Shown here: positions 53,298 through 62,541 of the stretch, one piece after another
Layout of the letters: each line of letters begins with the position of its first letter
How positions within the stretch are numbered: the stretch's first letter is position 1
Origin: Burkholderia pyrrocinia
GTDB taxonomy: Bacteria; Pseudomonadota; Gammaproteobacteria; Burkholderiales; Burkholderiaceae
Assembly (NCBI RefSeq): GCF_001028665.1
Contig: NZ_CP011504.1
Coordinates: 3,100,001-3,164,000 of the forward strand
Direction: 5' to 3'
Length of the DNA stretch: 64,000 nt
Translations under genes and position numbers: made by a program
The notes under the pieces: model-generated
Told to the model about the DNA's origin: nothing
What the model saw: the letters and a program-made list of their open reading frames with translations, nothing else
The model's database searches: none

Positions 53298-54896
53298 ATG
53301 CTCGACGCCAATCTCAAGAACCAACTGAAAGCGTACCTCGAAAAGATCACGCGCCCGATCGAACTCGTCGCCTCGCTCGACGACAGCGCGAAATCGCAGG
53401 AACTGCATGCGCTGCTGAACGAGATTGCGTCGCTGACGGATCGCGTGACCGTGACCGAACGCCGCGACGACGCCGAGCGCAAGCCGTCGTTCTCGATCGG
53501 CGAGCCCGGCAAGCCGTCCGGCATCCGCTTCGCCGGCATTCCGATGGGCCATGAATTCACGTCGCTCGTGCTCGCGCTGCTGCAGACGGGCGGCCACCCG
53601 ATCAAGCTCGACGACGACGTGATCGAACAGATCCGCTCGCTCGACGGCGACTACGCGTTCGAGACGTACTTTTCGCTGTCGTGCCAGAACTGCCCGGAAG
53701 TCGTGCAGGCGCTGAACGTGATGTCGCTGATCAACCCGCGCATCCGCCACGTCGCGATCGACGGCGCACTGTTCCAGAATGAAGTCGAGTCGCGCCAGAT
53801 CATGGCCGTGCCGACGATGTTCCTGAACGGCGCATCGTTCGGCCAGGGCCGCAGCAGCGTGAAGGAAATCCTCGCGAAGCTCGATACGGGCGCGAGCGCC
53901 CGTGCCGCGAAGTCGCTCGAGAACAAGCCGGTGTTCGACACGCTGATCGTCGGCGGCGGCCCGGCAGGCGCGGCCGCGGCAATCTACTCGGCGCGCAAGG
54001 GCATCGCGACGGGCGTCGTCGCCGAGCGTTTCGGCGGCCAGGTGCTCGACACGATGGCGATCGAGAACTTCGTGTCGGTGCAGGAAACCGAAGGGCCCAA
54101 GTTCGCGACCGCGCTCGAGCAGCACGTGAAGCAATACGACGTCGACATCATGGACGTACAGCGCGCCGACGCGCTGATCCCGGGCGACGTGCACCAGATC
54201 CGCCTCGCGAACGGCGCGGTGCTGAAGGCGAAGACGATCATCCTCGCGACCGGCGCGCGCTGGCGCGAAATCAACGTGCCGGGCGAGCGCGAATACCGCA
54301 ATCGCGGTGTCGCTTACTGCCCGCACTGCGACGGCCCGTTGTTCAAGGGCAAGCGCGTCGCGGTGGTCGGCGGCGGCAACTCGGGCGTCGAGGCCGCGAT
54401 CGACCTCGCCGGCATCGTGAAGGAAGTCACGCTGATCGAATACGGCGCGCAACTGCGCGCGGACGAAGTGCTGCAGCGCAAGCTGCGCAGCCTGCCGAAC
54501 GTGACGATCGTCACGCAGGCGCAGACAATCGAGCTGACCGGCGACGGCAGCAAGCTGAATGGGCTCGTCTACAAGGACCTGCGCTCGGGCGAAACGCAGC
54601 GCATCGATCTCGAAGGCGTGTTCGTGCAGATCGGCCTCGTGCCGAACACCGAATGGCTGAAAGGCACGGTCGAACTGTCGAAGCACGGCGAGATCGTCGT
54701 CGATGCACGCGGCGCGACGTCGGTGCCCGGCGTGTTCGCGGCCGGCGACGTGACGACGGTGCCGTTCAAGCAGATCGTGATCGCGGTGGGTGAAGGCGCG
54801 AAGGCATCGCTCGGCGCGTTCGACCACCTGATCCGGCAGGACGTGACGCCGGCAGCAGCGGCTCAGCCGCAGGCCGAAGAAGCGGTCGCCGCTTAA
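53298..54896 (+). CDS. ahpF: Alkyl hydroperoxide reductase flavoprotein subunit
   Basis: 532 residues. The N-terminal double thioredoxin-like domain holds the redox pair C129/C132 ([10 protein letters not shown]), at the same residue numbers as E. coli AhpF. The thioredoxin-reductase-like part follows, with the FAD motif [13 protein letters not shown] (about 215-227), the second redox pair C341/C344 ([11 protein letters not shown]), the NAD motif [12 protein letters not shown] and [15 protein letters not shown] near the end. It passes electrons from NADH to AhpC. The final 20 residues are an Ala/Pro-rich tail. It lies 128 bases after ahpC and ends at a strong terminator. Confidence 0.95.
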   Translation: MLDANLKNQLKAYLEKITRPIELVASLDDSAKSQELHALLNEIASLTDRVTVTERRDDAERKPSFSIGEPGKPSGIRFAGIPMGHEFTSLVLALLQTGGHPIKLDDDVIEQIRSLDGDYAFETYFSLSCQNCPEVVQALNVMSLINPRIRHVAIDGALFQNEVESRQIMAVPTMFLNGASFGQGRSSVKEILAKLDTGASARAAKSLENKPVFDTLIVGGGPAGAAAAIYSARKGIATGVVAERFGGQVLDTMAIENFVSVQETEGPKFATALEQHVKQYDVDIMDVQRADALIPGDVHQIRLANGAVLKAKTIILATGARWREINVPGEREYRNRGVAYCPHCDGPLFKGKRVAVVGGGNSGVEAAIDLAGIVKEVTLIEYGAQLRADEVLQRKLRSLPNVTIVTQAQTIELTGDGSKLNGLVYKDLRSGETQRIDLEGVFVQIGLVPNTEWLKGTVELSKHGEIVVDARGATSVPGVFAAGDVTTVPFKQIVIAVGEGAKASLGAFDHLIRQDVTPAAAAQPQAEEAVAA

Positions 54897-54934
54897 CGCA
54901 CCTCAGCGCATCGTCGCAACGGTTTGTCTCTCTT

Positions 54935-54975
54935 GGCCCCGCATGCTTTGGTCGGCGTGCGGGGTCCTTTTTTTG
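54935..54975 (+). terminator. Rho-independent terminator after ahpF
   Basis: A GC-rich stem pairs GGCCCCGCATGC (54935-54946) with GCGTGCGGGGTCC (54955-54967), with one bulge and a G-T pair, and runs into a seven-base T-tract (54968-54974). Confidence 0.85.
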
Positions 54976-55014
54976 TGTCGACGCCTGGAGGCGCAGAAAA
55001 ATAGCGAATTGTCC

Positions 55015-55410
55015 TTAACTGACGAGTCGCATCCCGGCAACCTTGGCCGCTTTCGCGTCAAACGTCATCGTGTATTGGCATTGCGCCTCATGGCACGTCC
55101 GTTCGATCAGACAATCGGAGAAATCCGCGGACGAGCCGGAATACACACGCAATGCCTTCCAGACCGTTTCCGCGGCTTCGACCACCAGTTCCTTCGTTCG
55201 CAATAGCGCCTCGATCACCTGCGCGATCTCGTCGCGGTCCGAACCGTAGGCCCGCGCAAGCACCCAAACGACCTCGACCAACGCAACCTGCGTGATATAG
55301 CCGGGATGCTCGGCAGTCAGCGATTCGACCAGCCGGGTCGCCTTCTTCGATTGGACCGGGTCATCCTGCACGAGATATCTCACGAGCACATTCGTGTCGA
55401 GACCGATCAT
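55015..55410 (-). CDS. PIN-domain toxin (VapC-type)
   Basis: 131 residues, a PIN domain starting MIGLDTNVLVRYLVQDD with the first acid at D5. The second acid is in VALVEVVWVL (about E46) and the later acids in GSSADFSDCLIERTC and TFDAKAAK. All appear intact, so it should be a Mg-dependent ribonuclease. It overlaps the AbrB-type antitoxin gene by four bases. Its stop is about 40 bases from the ahpF terminator. It is unrelated in sequence to the VapC-type toxin 3 kb upstream. Confidence 0.85.
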   Translation of the reverse strand: MIGLDTNVLVRYLVQDDPVQSKKATRLVESLTAEHPGYITQVALVEVVWVLARAYGSDRDEIAQVIEALLRTKELVVEAAETVWKALRVYSGSSADFSDCLIERTCHEAQCQYTMTFDAKAAKVAGMRLVS

Positions 55411-55652
55411 CGCGCCGACGCTCCCCGCTCCGCGATCGCAGCATTCATGTCTTCGATCGACACGGGTTTTGCCGGCTTGCGAATGATGCCTTTGAGAGAA
55501 GTAATCGAACCCGTGGCGGGAACGACTTCGTACCGCCCGGTCTTTTCGTTGAGAATGAACTCGATTCGATCCCCGGTCGCAAGACCCAGGCGGGTTCTCA
55601 CGTCCACGGGTATGGTGACCTGCCCCTTCGATGTCACGGTTGCCGATGCCAT
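55407..55652 (-). CDS. AbrB/SpoVT-type antitoxin
   Basis: 81 residues. The N-terminal swapped-hairpin AbrB DNA-binding fold (ATVTSKGQVTIPVDVRTRLGLATGDRIEFILNE) is followed by a flexible toxin-binding tail (ITSLKGIIRKPAKPVSIEDMNAAIAERG). Partner of the PIN toxin encoded directly after it. The dyad at 55671-55692, just ahead of its start, is the expected autoregulatory site. Confidence 0.87.
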   Translation of the reverse strand: MASATVTSKGQVTIPVDVRTRLGLATGDRIEFILNEKTGRYEVVPATGSITSLKGIIRKPAKPVSIEDMNAAIAERGASAR

Positions 55653-55670
55653 AGCGCCTCCGATTCAGAT

Positions 55671-55692
55671 TTCCTTACTTTAAGGTAAGGAA
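55671..55692. promoter_or_regulatory. Inverted repeat ahead of the AbrB antitoxin gene
   Basis: TTCCTTAC and GTAAGGAA form perfect 8-base arms around a six-base centre. The dyad lies 18 bases upstream of the antitoxin start on the minus strand and is the likely operator of this module. Confidence 0.65.
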
Positions 55693-55823
55693 TCGGAAAC
55701 CGCAAGGATGCGTACCTGCGCAGGACAGGTCAAACCGCCTGCGACTGCCGGGCAATGGGCGCGTCAATCAAATGCAGGAAACCCGATCATCTTCGCAAAA
55801 AATACACGCTCGAATCGCGCGGC

Positions 55824-56639
55824 TCACTTGGTCGCAGGCGAATCGCCATTCGCCGACGGCGACGCCTTGATACTGCTCGACTGCCTGACCAGTTGCTCGG
55901 TCATCGCGGCGGCAACCGGGTTCGAGCCCGACGACGAACCGCCCTGCCGAGCCGAACCGGAACCCGCCGACATCGACGACATCGGCGGCGGCGGCAACGA
56001 CGGGTCGAGCTTCGCCGATTCCTTGACGAGCGCGGCCGTCTCCGCCGTTTCGGATTTCGTTGCTGAAGGTGCTGCGGCCGCGTGGCGTTCGAGGCCGTCG
56101 CGCTTGCGCGGTGCGCGTTGCGTGGCCTGCGACGGCGGGGCCGGCTGTGCCGGCTGTGCCGGTTGTGCGGCCGGCGGGGTCGAATCCTGCGCATCAACCG
56201 TCACGACGTTGACCTTCGGCGGCGGTGCGCTCGGCTTCGTCACCGGCTGCGCTTTCTCGCTGACAACCGGAACGGCGGGGACAGATGCAGGTGCGGCGCT
56301 GACGCGCGCGGGTGCTGCCGGCGCGGGCGCCGGTGCGGATGGTGGCGGAACAGCCACCTGTTTCTGCGCCGGTGCGGGTGGCGGCGGCGGAACAGCTGCC
56401 TGTTTCTGCGCCGTATCGGCGTGGGCTGCCGTCGCGGCAGCCGGTGCCGGCGGCGCGATAGCGCCCTGCACCGCGTGATCGTTGTTCACGGGCGCCGTGG
56501 CAACCGGCGCGGACGAATCGCCGATGCCCGAATCTTCGATCGCACGGTGGTCCGCGCGCAGCAGCATCACGTAGGCAGTGCCGGCAGCGGCTACCAGGAG
56601 CCCACCGGCAATCATCAAGGTCTTGCGGGTACTCGTCAT
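55824..56639 (-). CDS. Membrane-anchored, Pro/Ala-rich low-complexity protein
   Basis: 271 residues. A single N-terminal membrane helix (about 7-27, TLMIAGGLLVAAAGTAYVMLL) is followed by an almost wholly disordered Ala/Pro-rich tail with two tandem copies of QKQ-A/V-AVPPP (about 79-101) and a PAQPAQPAQPAPP run. The plan recalls TonB-like or envelope-spanning linkers, but no TonB C-terminal domain or peptidoglycan-binding domain is present. The last part (NPVAAAMTEQLVRQSSSIKAS) may be a short amphipathic helix. No neighbour suggests a function. The composition could inflate similarity to other such proteins, so I assign none. Confidence 0.65.
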   Translation of the reverse strand: MTSTRKTLMIAGGLLVAAAGTAYVMLLRADHRAIEDSGIGDSSAPVATAPVNNDHAVQGAIAPPAPAAATAAHADTAQKQAAVPPPPPAPAQKQVAVPPPSAPAPAPAAPARVSAAPASVPAVPVVSEKAQPVTKPSAPPPKVNVVTVDAQDSTPPAAQPAQPAQPAPPSQATQRAPRKRDGLERHAAAAPSATKSETAETAALVKESAKLDPSLPPPPMSSMSAGSGSARQGGSSSGSNPVAAAMTEQLVRQSSSIKASPSANGDSPATK

Positions 56640-56801
56640 GCTTGTTCACCGATCATGTCGACGTGAACAAGCCATCATACGCGGCCATCGGCCGTTGATC
56701 CCGCATGAATACATTTGGTTGCATTGATGCCGGCGGCGCGATCGTCAGACGTATCGCGCCGCTGTTCCGGCACGATCAATGCACGATCATTTGCACGACC
56801 A

Positions 56802-57356
56802 TTACTCCGGAAACGGCAAATCGGTTTGCCCTTCCGCACGCATGCCGAACGTGTTCAACGTCATCGCGACGAGCGCGTAATAGCCGAGCAGCGCAACGAG
56901 ATTCACGACGGTTTCGTGGCCGAAGCGCGCTTGCGCGCGCGCGAACGTCGCGTCGCTGACGCGCCGCGTGTCGTACAGCTCGCTCGCGAACGCATGGATC
57001 AACGCGTCGTCATCCGACTCGAATGCAGGTTCGATGCCCCGCCGGATCGCGTCGGCGGTCGCGGCCGGTACACCCGCGTCGAGCGCGATCGGATGGTGGA
57101 TGTGCCACTCGGCCTGCGAGCGCCAGCGCGCGGCCGTCACGAGAATCGCGAGCTCCGACAGCCGCAGCGGCAGGCCCGTGCGATAGCGGCAGAACGCGCC
57201 GAGCTTCTGCGCGTGCTGGGCCACCTCGGGGCTGGCGATCCAGCCGAGAAACGGCCCGTTCAAATTGCCGCGCGGGCCGCTGAGAATGTCGGCCAGCACG
57301 GCCTTCTGGGCGTCGGTGGCCGATTCGGGATCGAACGGCGGCAGTCTGTCTGTCAT
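56802..57356 (-). CDS. Carboxymuconolactone decarboxylase-like family protein
   Basis: 184 residues, all alpha-helical, with the CMD/AhpD-like core GFRYRTGLPLRLSELAILVTAARWRSQAEWHIHHPIAL (here FCRYRTGL, about 55-92). The CxxC pair of AhpD peroxidases is absent, and E-W-H-I-HH stands in its place, as in the gamma-CMD branch. So it is not a peroxidase; it may be a decarboxylase, isomerase or small-acid lyase. It follows the aminotransferase gene by 35 bases and is the last gene of the import/amidase/transaminase unit, suggesting that it handles a product of that pathway. Confidence 0.78.
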   Translation of the reverse strand: MTDRLPPFDPESATDAQKAVLADILSGPRGNLNGPFLGWIASPEVAQHAQKLGAFCRYRTGLPLRLSELAILVTAARWRSQAEWHIHHPIALDAGVPAATADAIRRGIEPAFESDDDALIHAFASELYDTRRVSDATFARAQARFGHETVVNLVALLGYYALVAMTLNTFGMRAEGQTDLPFPE

Positions 57357-57391
57357 GGTGATTCCGGTAAGGGTTCAGTGCATCGATGCCG

Positions 57392-58726
57392 TCACGCGCC
57401 GGCCGCGGCGAGCGCCGCGTCGATCGCGCCCGACAGCCGCTCGACGATCGTATCGATCTGCTGCGCGGTGCAGACGAACGGCGGCGCGATCAGGATGTGA
57501 TCGCCGTGGACGCCGTCGATCGTCCCGCCCATCGGATACACCATCAGGCCGCGCTGCATCGCTTCGCGCTTGACTGCCGCGTGCAGCTTCAGCGCCGGAT
57601 CGAACGTCGCCTTGCTGTCGCGATCGCGCACGAGCTCGACGCCGACGAACAGCCCGCGGCCGCGCACGTCGCCGACATGCGGATGCGCGCCGTAGTGCTC
57701 GCGGAGCGATGCGCGCAACTGCTCGCCGCGCGCCTTCACGTTGTCGAGCAGCTTCTCTTCGGCGATCACGCGCTGCACTTCGAGTGCGGCTGCGCATGCG
57801 GTCGCGTGGCCGAGGTACGTATGGCCGTGCTGGAAGAAGCCCGACCCGTCGACGATCGTCCGGTAGATGCGGTCGCTGACGAGCGTCGCGCCGATCGGCT
57901 GGTAGCCCGCGCCGAGCCCTTTCGCGATCGTCAGCAGGTCGGGCGCGACGCCGTCTTCATCGCACGCGTACAGGTAGCCCGTGCGCCCCATCCCCGACAT
58001 GATCTCGTCGAGGATCAGCAGTACACCGTACTTGTCGCACACCGCACGAATCTTCTTCAGGTACGTGCGCACCGGCGGCACCGCGCCGGCCGTTGCGCCC
58101 ACCACCGTTTCCGCGACGAACGCCGCGACGTTTTCTGCGCCGAGTTCGACGATCTTCTGTTCGAGCTCGTCCGCCAGGCGCTGCGCATACGCTTCGTCGG
58201 CTTCCCCTGCCTGCTGGTCGCGGTACGCATAACACGGGCTCACGTGATGCGCTTCGATCAGCAGCGGCAGGAACGGCTCGCGCCGCCACGCGTTGCCGCC
58301 GATCGCGAGCGCGCCGAGCGTGTTGCCGTGATAGCTCTGGCGTCGCGCGATGAAATGGCGGCGCTGCGGCTCGCCCTTCTCGACGAAATACTGGCGCGCG
58401 AGCTTCAGCGCGGCCTCGATCGCCTCGGAGCCGCCCGACACGAAATACACGTGTTCGAGGCCGGCCGGCGCGCCGTCGACGAGCCGGTCGGCCAGTTCCT
58501 CGGCCACGTCGGTCGTGAAGAACGACGTATGCGCGTACGGCAGTTGCTGCGCCTGCCGCTTGATCGCGTCGATCACGCGCTGGTTGCTGTGGCCGAGACA
58601 CGAGACGGCCGCGCCGCCGCATGCGTCGATATAGCGTTTGCCGGTCGAGTCGATGATCTCGATGCCGTCGCCAGCGACGGCGACGGGCAAGGTGGCGCGC
58701 GGGGTGCGATGGAAAACGGTCGTCAT
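57392..58726 (-). CDS. Class III PLP aminotransferase
   Basis: 444 residues, fold-type I, class III. D240 (LLILDEIMSGMGRTG) contacts the PLP nitrogen and K269 (LTIAKGLGAGYQPIGA) binds PLP. VSGGSEAIEAALKLARQY at 97-114 is the phosphate-binding region. Class III enzymes move amino groups from omega-amino acids, amines or diamines to pyruvate or 2-oxoglutarate. The start at 58726 has GAGG about 7 bases ahead; an ATG 12 bases earlier is possible. The gene lies 15 bases after the C45 amidase gene, so its substrate may be the amine freed by that enzyme. The exact donor is unknown. Confidence 0.87.
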   Translation of the reverse strand: MTTVFHRTPRATLPVAVAGDGIEIIDSTGKRYIDACGGAAVSCLGHSNQRVIDAIKRQAQQLPYAHTSFFTTDVAEELADRLVDGAPAGLEHVYFVSGGSEAIEAALKLARQYFVEKGEPQRRHFIARRQSYHGNTLGALAIGGNAWRREPFLPLLIEAHHVSPCYAYRDQQAGEADEAYAQRLADELEQKIVELGAENVAAFVAETVVGATAGAVPPVRTYLKKIRAVCDKYGVLLILDEIMSGMGRTGYLYACDEDGVAPDLLTIAKGLGAGYQPIGATLVSDRIYRTIVDGSGFFQHGHTYLGHATACAAALEVQRVIAEEKLLDNVKARGEQLRASLREHYGAHPHVGDVRGRGLFVGVELVRDRDSKATFDPALKLHAAVKREAMQRGLMVYPMGGTIDGVHGDHILIAPPFVCTAQQIDTIVERLSGAIDAALAAAGA

Positions 58727-58741
58727 GCGGTGCCTCATGGA

Positions 58742-59791
58742 TCAGGACGCGCCGTGCGCGCGCCCGGACGGCACGATGCGCGTCGCGAAGCGCTGCGTGC
58801 CGTGCTGGTGAATGGTGAAATCGATCGCCGACGCGCCGATCGCGAACACCGCGGTCGCGAGCGTGTTCTCGTCGTCGGGGTCGGCCGGGTCGTCGCGGTA
58901 GATCGGCAGCCCTTCCGGCGCGCGATCGCCGAGCACGCGCAGCAGCGCCGCTTCGTCGATCGCGTCGATACCCGGCGTCAGCGCATCGACGCGCCGCTGG
59001 CGATCGGCCGACGATTGCGTGACGATCTGCGCTTCTGCTTCGCAGCCGGGATGCACGAGATGGTTCGCATGGCCGGCGAGCCGTGCGACGTCGATCGCCG
59101 AACAGCGCGCGGCGCTCGCTTCGATGCTCAGCAGCCGTGCATCGCCGGTCGCGCCGAGCGTGTGATGAAAGCCGCTCGCGCGTGCATGCAGGCGCAGCAC
59201 GTCGGCCGCCGCGTCGAGCGACGTCGCGTCGAGCACGGCGCGCGCGAGGATCATTCGCGGCACGCCCGCTGCCGGCGTGCGGATCCGCAGGTTGTTGATC
59301 GCCTGCGCGATGCCCGCGCGGTTCGCGGCAAACGTATGGCCCGGCAGCGAACCGGGGTAGTAGAAACTGATGAAGCCCGGCTTGCCCTCCGGCTGCACGT
59401 CGACGAGCAGGCAGCGCTCGCGCAGGAACGGATCGCCGTCCTCGTTGTGCGCGATCCAGCGCGTGCCGTCCGCGCCGCGCGCGGCGAGCGTCGTGCAGCC
59501 GTCCGGCGCGTTGTGGATCAGTTCGCCGCGGCAGTTCCACAAAAAGATGTCCTCGGCCGGCCAGCCGATGCCCGCCGCGATCCCGTCCAGTTCCGCGACG
59601 AGATCGGGATACGCGGCCAGCGCCGCCTGCCGCAACGCGCCGACGAACGGATGGCCGCGCCAGCGGCGCACGGCCTGCCACGCGCTGCTCTGCTGCATGT
59701 ACGCATCGAACACGGGACGGGCGAGCTCGCCGAGGCGCACGCCGATGTCGAACGGCGCGCCGGCGATGACGGGAGAAAGGGAAAGCGGCAT
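58742..59791 (-). CDS. C45-family (acyltransferase/amidase) Ntn-hydrolase-like protein
   Basis: 349 residues of the acyl-CoA:isopenicillin-N acyltransferase (C45) family, Ntn hydrolases that self-cleave before a cysteine and then hydrolyse or transfer an amide. The likely nucleophile is C99 in NAPDGCTTLAARG, followed by WIAHNEDGDP and FYYPGSLPGHTFAANRAGIAQAINNL, both family motifs. With no beta-lactam genes nearby, an amidase on N-acyl or peptide-like substrates is more likely than penicillin chemistry. It lies between the ABC importer genes and the aminotransferase gene, so it may cut an imported conjugate to free an amine. No signal peptide; cytoplasmic. Confidence 0.82.
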   Translation of the reverse strand: MPLSLSPVIAGAPFDIGVRLGELARPVFDAYMQQSSAWQAVRRWRGHPFVGALRQAALAAYPDLVAELDGIAAGIGWPAEDIFLWNCRGELIHNAPDGCTTLAARGADGTRWIAHNEDGDPFLRERCLLVDVQPEGKPGFISFYYPGSLPGHTFAANRAGIAQAINNLRIRTPAAGVPRMILARAVLDATSLDAAADVLRLHARASGFHHTLGATGDARLLSIEASAARCSAIDVARLAGHANHLVHPGCEAEAQIVTQSSADRQRRVDALTPGIDAIDEAALLRVLGDRAPEGLPIYRDDPADPDDENTLATAVFAIGASAIDFTIHQHGTQRFATRIVPSGRAHGAS

Positions 59792-59811
59792 GTCAAATGA
59801 TTCGGTTTCGT

Positions 59812-60540
59812 TCAGGACACGTGTTTCAGGAATTCCTTCAGGCGCGGCGTCGGCGGCCGGTCGATCAGGTCGACCGGATGACCGTCCTCGGCGATGCCGC
59901 CCTGATCCATGAACAGCAGGCGCGTGCCGACCCGCTTCGCGAAGCCGATCTCGTGCGTGACGACGATCATCGTCATCCCTTCGGTAGCAAGATCCTGCAT
60001 CACTTTCAGCACTTCGTGGCGCAATTCCGGATCGAGCGCCGACGTCGGCTCGTCGAACAGCATCAGCCGCGGCCGGATCGCAAGCGCGCGCGCGATCGCG
60101 ACGCGCTGCTGCTGGCCGCCCGACAGCTCGGACGGGTAGTGATTCGCGCGCGATTCGAGGCCGACCTTGTCGAGCAGCGCCATCGCCTGGTCGCGTGCTT
60201 CGGCGCGCGATGCGCCGCGCACCTGGATCGGCCCGAACATCACGTTCTCGAGCGCGGTCATTTGCGGAAACAGGTTGAACTGCTGGAACACCATGCCGGC
60301 TTCGAGCCGGATGTTGCGGATCGTCGTCGCGTTGCCGCGCACGCTCTGGCCGTCGACCAGCAGCTCGCCGCCGGTGATTTTCTCGAGCGCGTTGATACAG
60401 CGCAGCATCGTCGATTTGCCCGAGCCCGACGGGCCGATCACGACGACCACCTCGCCCGCGTCGATCTTCAGGTCGATATGCTTCAGCACCGGCACGTGGC
60501 CGAAGCTCTTCGACACGTTCTGGAATTCGATCATGCTCAT
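59812..60540 (-). CDS. Polar amino-acid ABC transporter ATP-binding protein (GlnQ-type)
   Basis: 242 residues. Walker [10 protein letters not shown] (about 36-44), the Q-loop [11 protein letters not shown], signature [15 protein letters not shown] and Walker [15 protein letters not shown] are all intact, with the switch His in VVTHEIGFA. The [17 protein letters not shown] and [10 protein letters not shown] stretches are typical of the glutamine/polar amino-acid group. It is the energy unit for the permease and binding protein encoded upstream, and its start overlaps the permease stop by four bases. Confidence 0.93.
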   Translation of the reverse strand: MSMIEFQNVSKSFGHVPVLKHIDLKIDAGEVVVVIGPSGSGKSTMLRCINALEKITGGELLVDGQSVRGNATTIRNIRLEAGMVFQQFNLFPQMTALENVMFGPIQVRGASRAEARDQAMALLDKVGLESRANHYPSELSGGQQQRVAIARALAIRPRLMLFDEPTSALDPELRHEVLKVMQDLATEGMTMIVVTHEIGFAKRVGTRLLFMDQGGIAEDGHPVDLIDRPPTPRLKEFLKHVS

Positions 60541-61193
60541 AGGATGCGCATCCTCTTTTCGACGAGCCGAAGCGTCAGCGTCATCGCGCCGGTAAGAATC
60601 AAGTAGATCACAGCCACCGCGCTCCAGATCTCGACCGCCTGGAAGTTGCCCGCGATGATTTCCTGCCCCTTGCGCGTCAGTTCGCCGACGCCGATCACGA
60701 TGAACAGCGACGTGTCCTTCAGGCTCACGATGCACTGGTTGCCGAGCGGCGGAATCAGCCGCCGGAACGCCAGCGGCCCGACCACCTTCAGCAGCACGCG
60801 CGGCATCGACAAGCCCATCGCGAGCCCCGCTTCCGTCAGCCCCTTCGGGATCGACAGCAGCGCGCCGCGCACCACTTCCGCGAGATACGCGCCGGAATTC
60901 ACCGTGATCGCGATGATCGCGGCCGTCAGGCCGTCGATCCGGATGTGCGCGAGCAACGGCAGCGCGAAATACAGGAACATCACCTGCACGACGATCGGCG
61001 TGCCGCGAATCAATTCAATGTAGACCTGTACGAGCACGTTCATCGCCTTCGGTCCGTATGCGCGGAACATGCCCGCGACCATCCCGACGATGAAACCGCC
61101 CACCAGCCCGAATAATGCGATGAACACCGTCAACCGGACCCCGTCCATCAGGTCCGGCAACGCCGCCCAGATCGCCGACCAATCGAAATTCAC
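60537..61193 (-). CDS. Polar amino-acid ABC transporter permease
   Basis: 218 residues, a HisMQ/GlnP-type permease with about five membrane helices. The EAA loop that contacts the ATPase is [36 protein letters not shown] (about 118-153). Only one permease gene is present, so the transporter should use a homodimer. It lies 66 bases after the binding-protein gene. Confidence 0.92.
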   Translation of the reverse strand: MNFDWSAIWAALPDLMDGVRLTVFIALFGLVGGFIVGMVAGMFRAYGPKAMNVLVQVYIELIRGTPIVVQVMFLYFALPLLAHIRIDGLTAAIIAITVNSGAYLAEVVRGALLSIPKGLTEAGLAMGLSMPRVLLKVVGPLAFRRLIPPLGNQCIVSLKDTSLFIVIGVGELTRKGQEIIAGNFQAVEIWSAVAVIYLILTGAMTLTLRLVEKRMRIL

Positions 61194-61259
61194 TTGTCGC
61201 TCCCCGTTCGATTCAAGACCGGCGCGGCCGCATGGCCGCGCGCTGTTGCGCCGTCACGC

Positions 61260-62012
61260 TCACATCTTCGGCGGCTCGGCACCGAACCACTTCTTGTAGA
61301 TCTGCGCGTAGCGGCCGTCGGCCTTGATCTTCACGAGCGACGCGTTGACCTTCGGCACGAGCGGGCTGCCCTTCGGGAAACCCATCCCGTACTTGTCGCC
61401 GCTGACCGGCTGGCCCGCGACCTGCACCTTGCCCTTGCCTTCGTTGTTCACGAAGAACAGCACGTTCGGCGTGTCGTGCATCGCCGCATCGACACGGCCG
61501 GCTTCAAGCGCGAGGTAGGCCTGGTCGATGTTCGGGAACTGGCGGATCTCCTTCGGCTTCAGGTGCGCCTTGATCCAGTCGATCGTCGCGGTGCCCGTCT
61601 TCGCGGCGATCACCTTGCCGTTCAGGTCGTCGATCGACTTGATCGTCGTGTTGCCGGTCTGCACCATCGCCGCGAGGCCGCTGTCGTAGTACGGCGCGGA
61701 GAAGTCGATCGCCTTCTTGCGCTCTTCCTTGATCGTCATCCCCGACAGCGCGACGTCGATGTTCTGCGTCTGCAGCGCCGGGATCAGGCCCGCGAAATCC
61801 ATCGGCTGGATCGTGTATTTCCAGCCCTGGTCCTTCGCGATCTCCGCCCACAGGTCGAGATCGAAGCCGACGTACTTGTCGCCCTGCTTGAACTCGAACG
61901 GCATGAACGACGTATCGGTGCCGACGACGAGCGTCTTGGTATCCGCGTGCGCGAGGCTTGCGCCGAGCGCGGCAACGACCGCGACGGCTTTCAGGAAGGA
62001 ACGGCGACTCAT
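61260..62012 (-). CDS. Polar amino-acid ABC transporter substrate-binding protein (GlnH-like)
   Basis: 250 residues of the family-3 solute-binding proteins (LVVGTDTSFMPFEFKQGDKYVGFDLDLWAEIAKDQG; ALSGMTIKEERKKAIDFSAPYYDSG). The export signal MSRRSFLKAVAVVAALGASLAHA has a complete twin-arginine motif, SRRSFLK, which is unusual for this family, and could send the protein by Tat. The ATG at 62012 is preferred over one 15 bases upstream because the Tat motif then sits at the start. It is the first gene of the importer / amidase / aminotransferase / CMD unit. The ligand is not deducible; GlnH-like naming reflects fold only. Confidence 0.9.
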   Translation of the reverse strand: MSRRSFLKAVAVVAALGASLAHADTKTLVVGTDTSFMPFEFKQGDKYVGFDLDLWAEIAKDQGWKYTIQPMDFAGLIPALQTQNIDVALSGMTIKEERKKAIDFSAPYYDSGLAAMVQTGNTTIKSIDDLNGKVIAAKTGTATIDWIKAHLKPKEIRQFPNIDQAYLALEAGRVDAAMHDTPNVLFFVNNEGKGKVQVAGQPVSGDKYGMGFPKGSPLVPKVNASLVKIKADGRYAQIYKKWFGAEPPKM

Positions 62013-62541
62013 GGTTTCTCTCCGCATGATTGAGCGATGTAGCCGGCCAGCCGGCCGGCGGGAACGACGACATCAAGCAGCACCGCAACATGCGATGTCG
62101 AATTAGACATTAGTGCAACATGTGTTGTCAACGGCGATACTACGACAACAAAAAAGTGCGCAACGGGGAATTTCATCGAGGCAAACCCGGGGCGCGCGGG
62201 CCGGATTGATCGGAGGAAACGGGGGAGATGGCCTGGGCGGAGCGCCCGGGCCGGGTCGCGCCGCGCGGGCGGAGGGCTGGACGTGGAGAGAGGATGGCGG
62301 CGCTTGGTGCGGGCCGGCAGGTTTGCCATCCCGCGCAACAGGTGCGGCGGGATGACGACGGCGCAACCGCGAGCGCATTCGCCGCGGTCCACCCGCTCGT
62401 TCGTGCGGACCGTCAGCGATTCAACGCAGCGGCGTGCCGGGGTGGCCGTGCCCGCGAAGCCGGCAAACGCCGGCGCGGCTCAACGAACGGTGCGGGATTC
62501 GCATGGAAACGCCGGCCGGCGACGCGCCGATACAGCGTCAA
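62013..62541. other. 529-base intergenic region with an operator cluster
   Basis: The left part (62085-62129) carries the repeated operator-like elements of the amino-acid importer unit. The right part, 62180-62541, is GC-rich, has no gene with a ribosome site or recognisable product, and contains nothing else I can interpret. Confidence 0.5.
62085..62129. promoter_or_regulatory. Duplicated operator-like element ahead of the importer unit
   Basis: Two related elements start exactly 30 bases apart: GCAACATGCGATGTC (62085-62099) and GCAACATGTGTTGTC (62115-62129). The second contains the dyad CAACA-TG-TGTTG. Between them ATGTC-N6-GACAT (62095-62110) makes a further dyad. About 73 bases upstream of the binding-protein start, this looks like a dimer-pair site for a GntR-type regulator not encoded in the window. 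Confidence 0.5.

Noticed and set aside
58742..59791. Penicillin acyltransferase / beta-lactam biosynthesis
   Set aside because: The C45 fold is shared, but no beta-lactam synthesis genes occur in the neighbourhood; the importer and aminotransferase context suggests amide catabolism.
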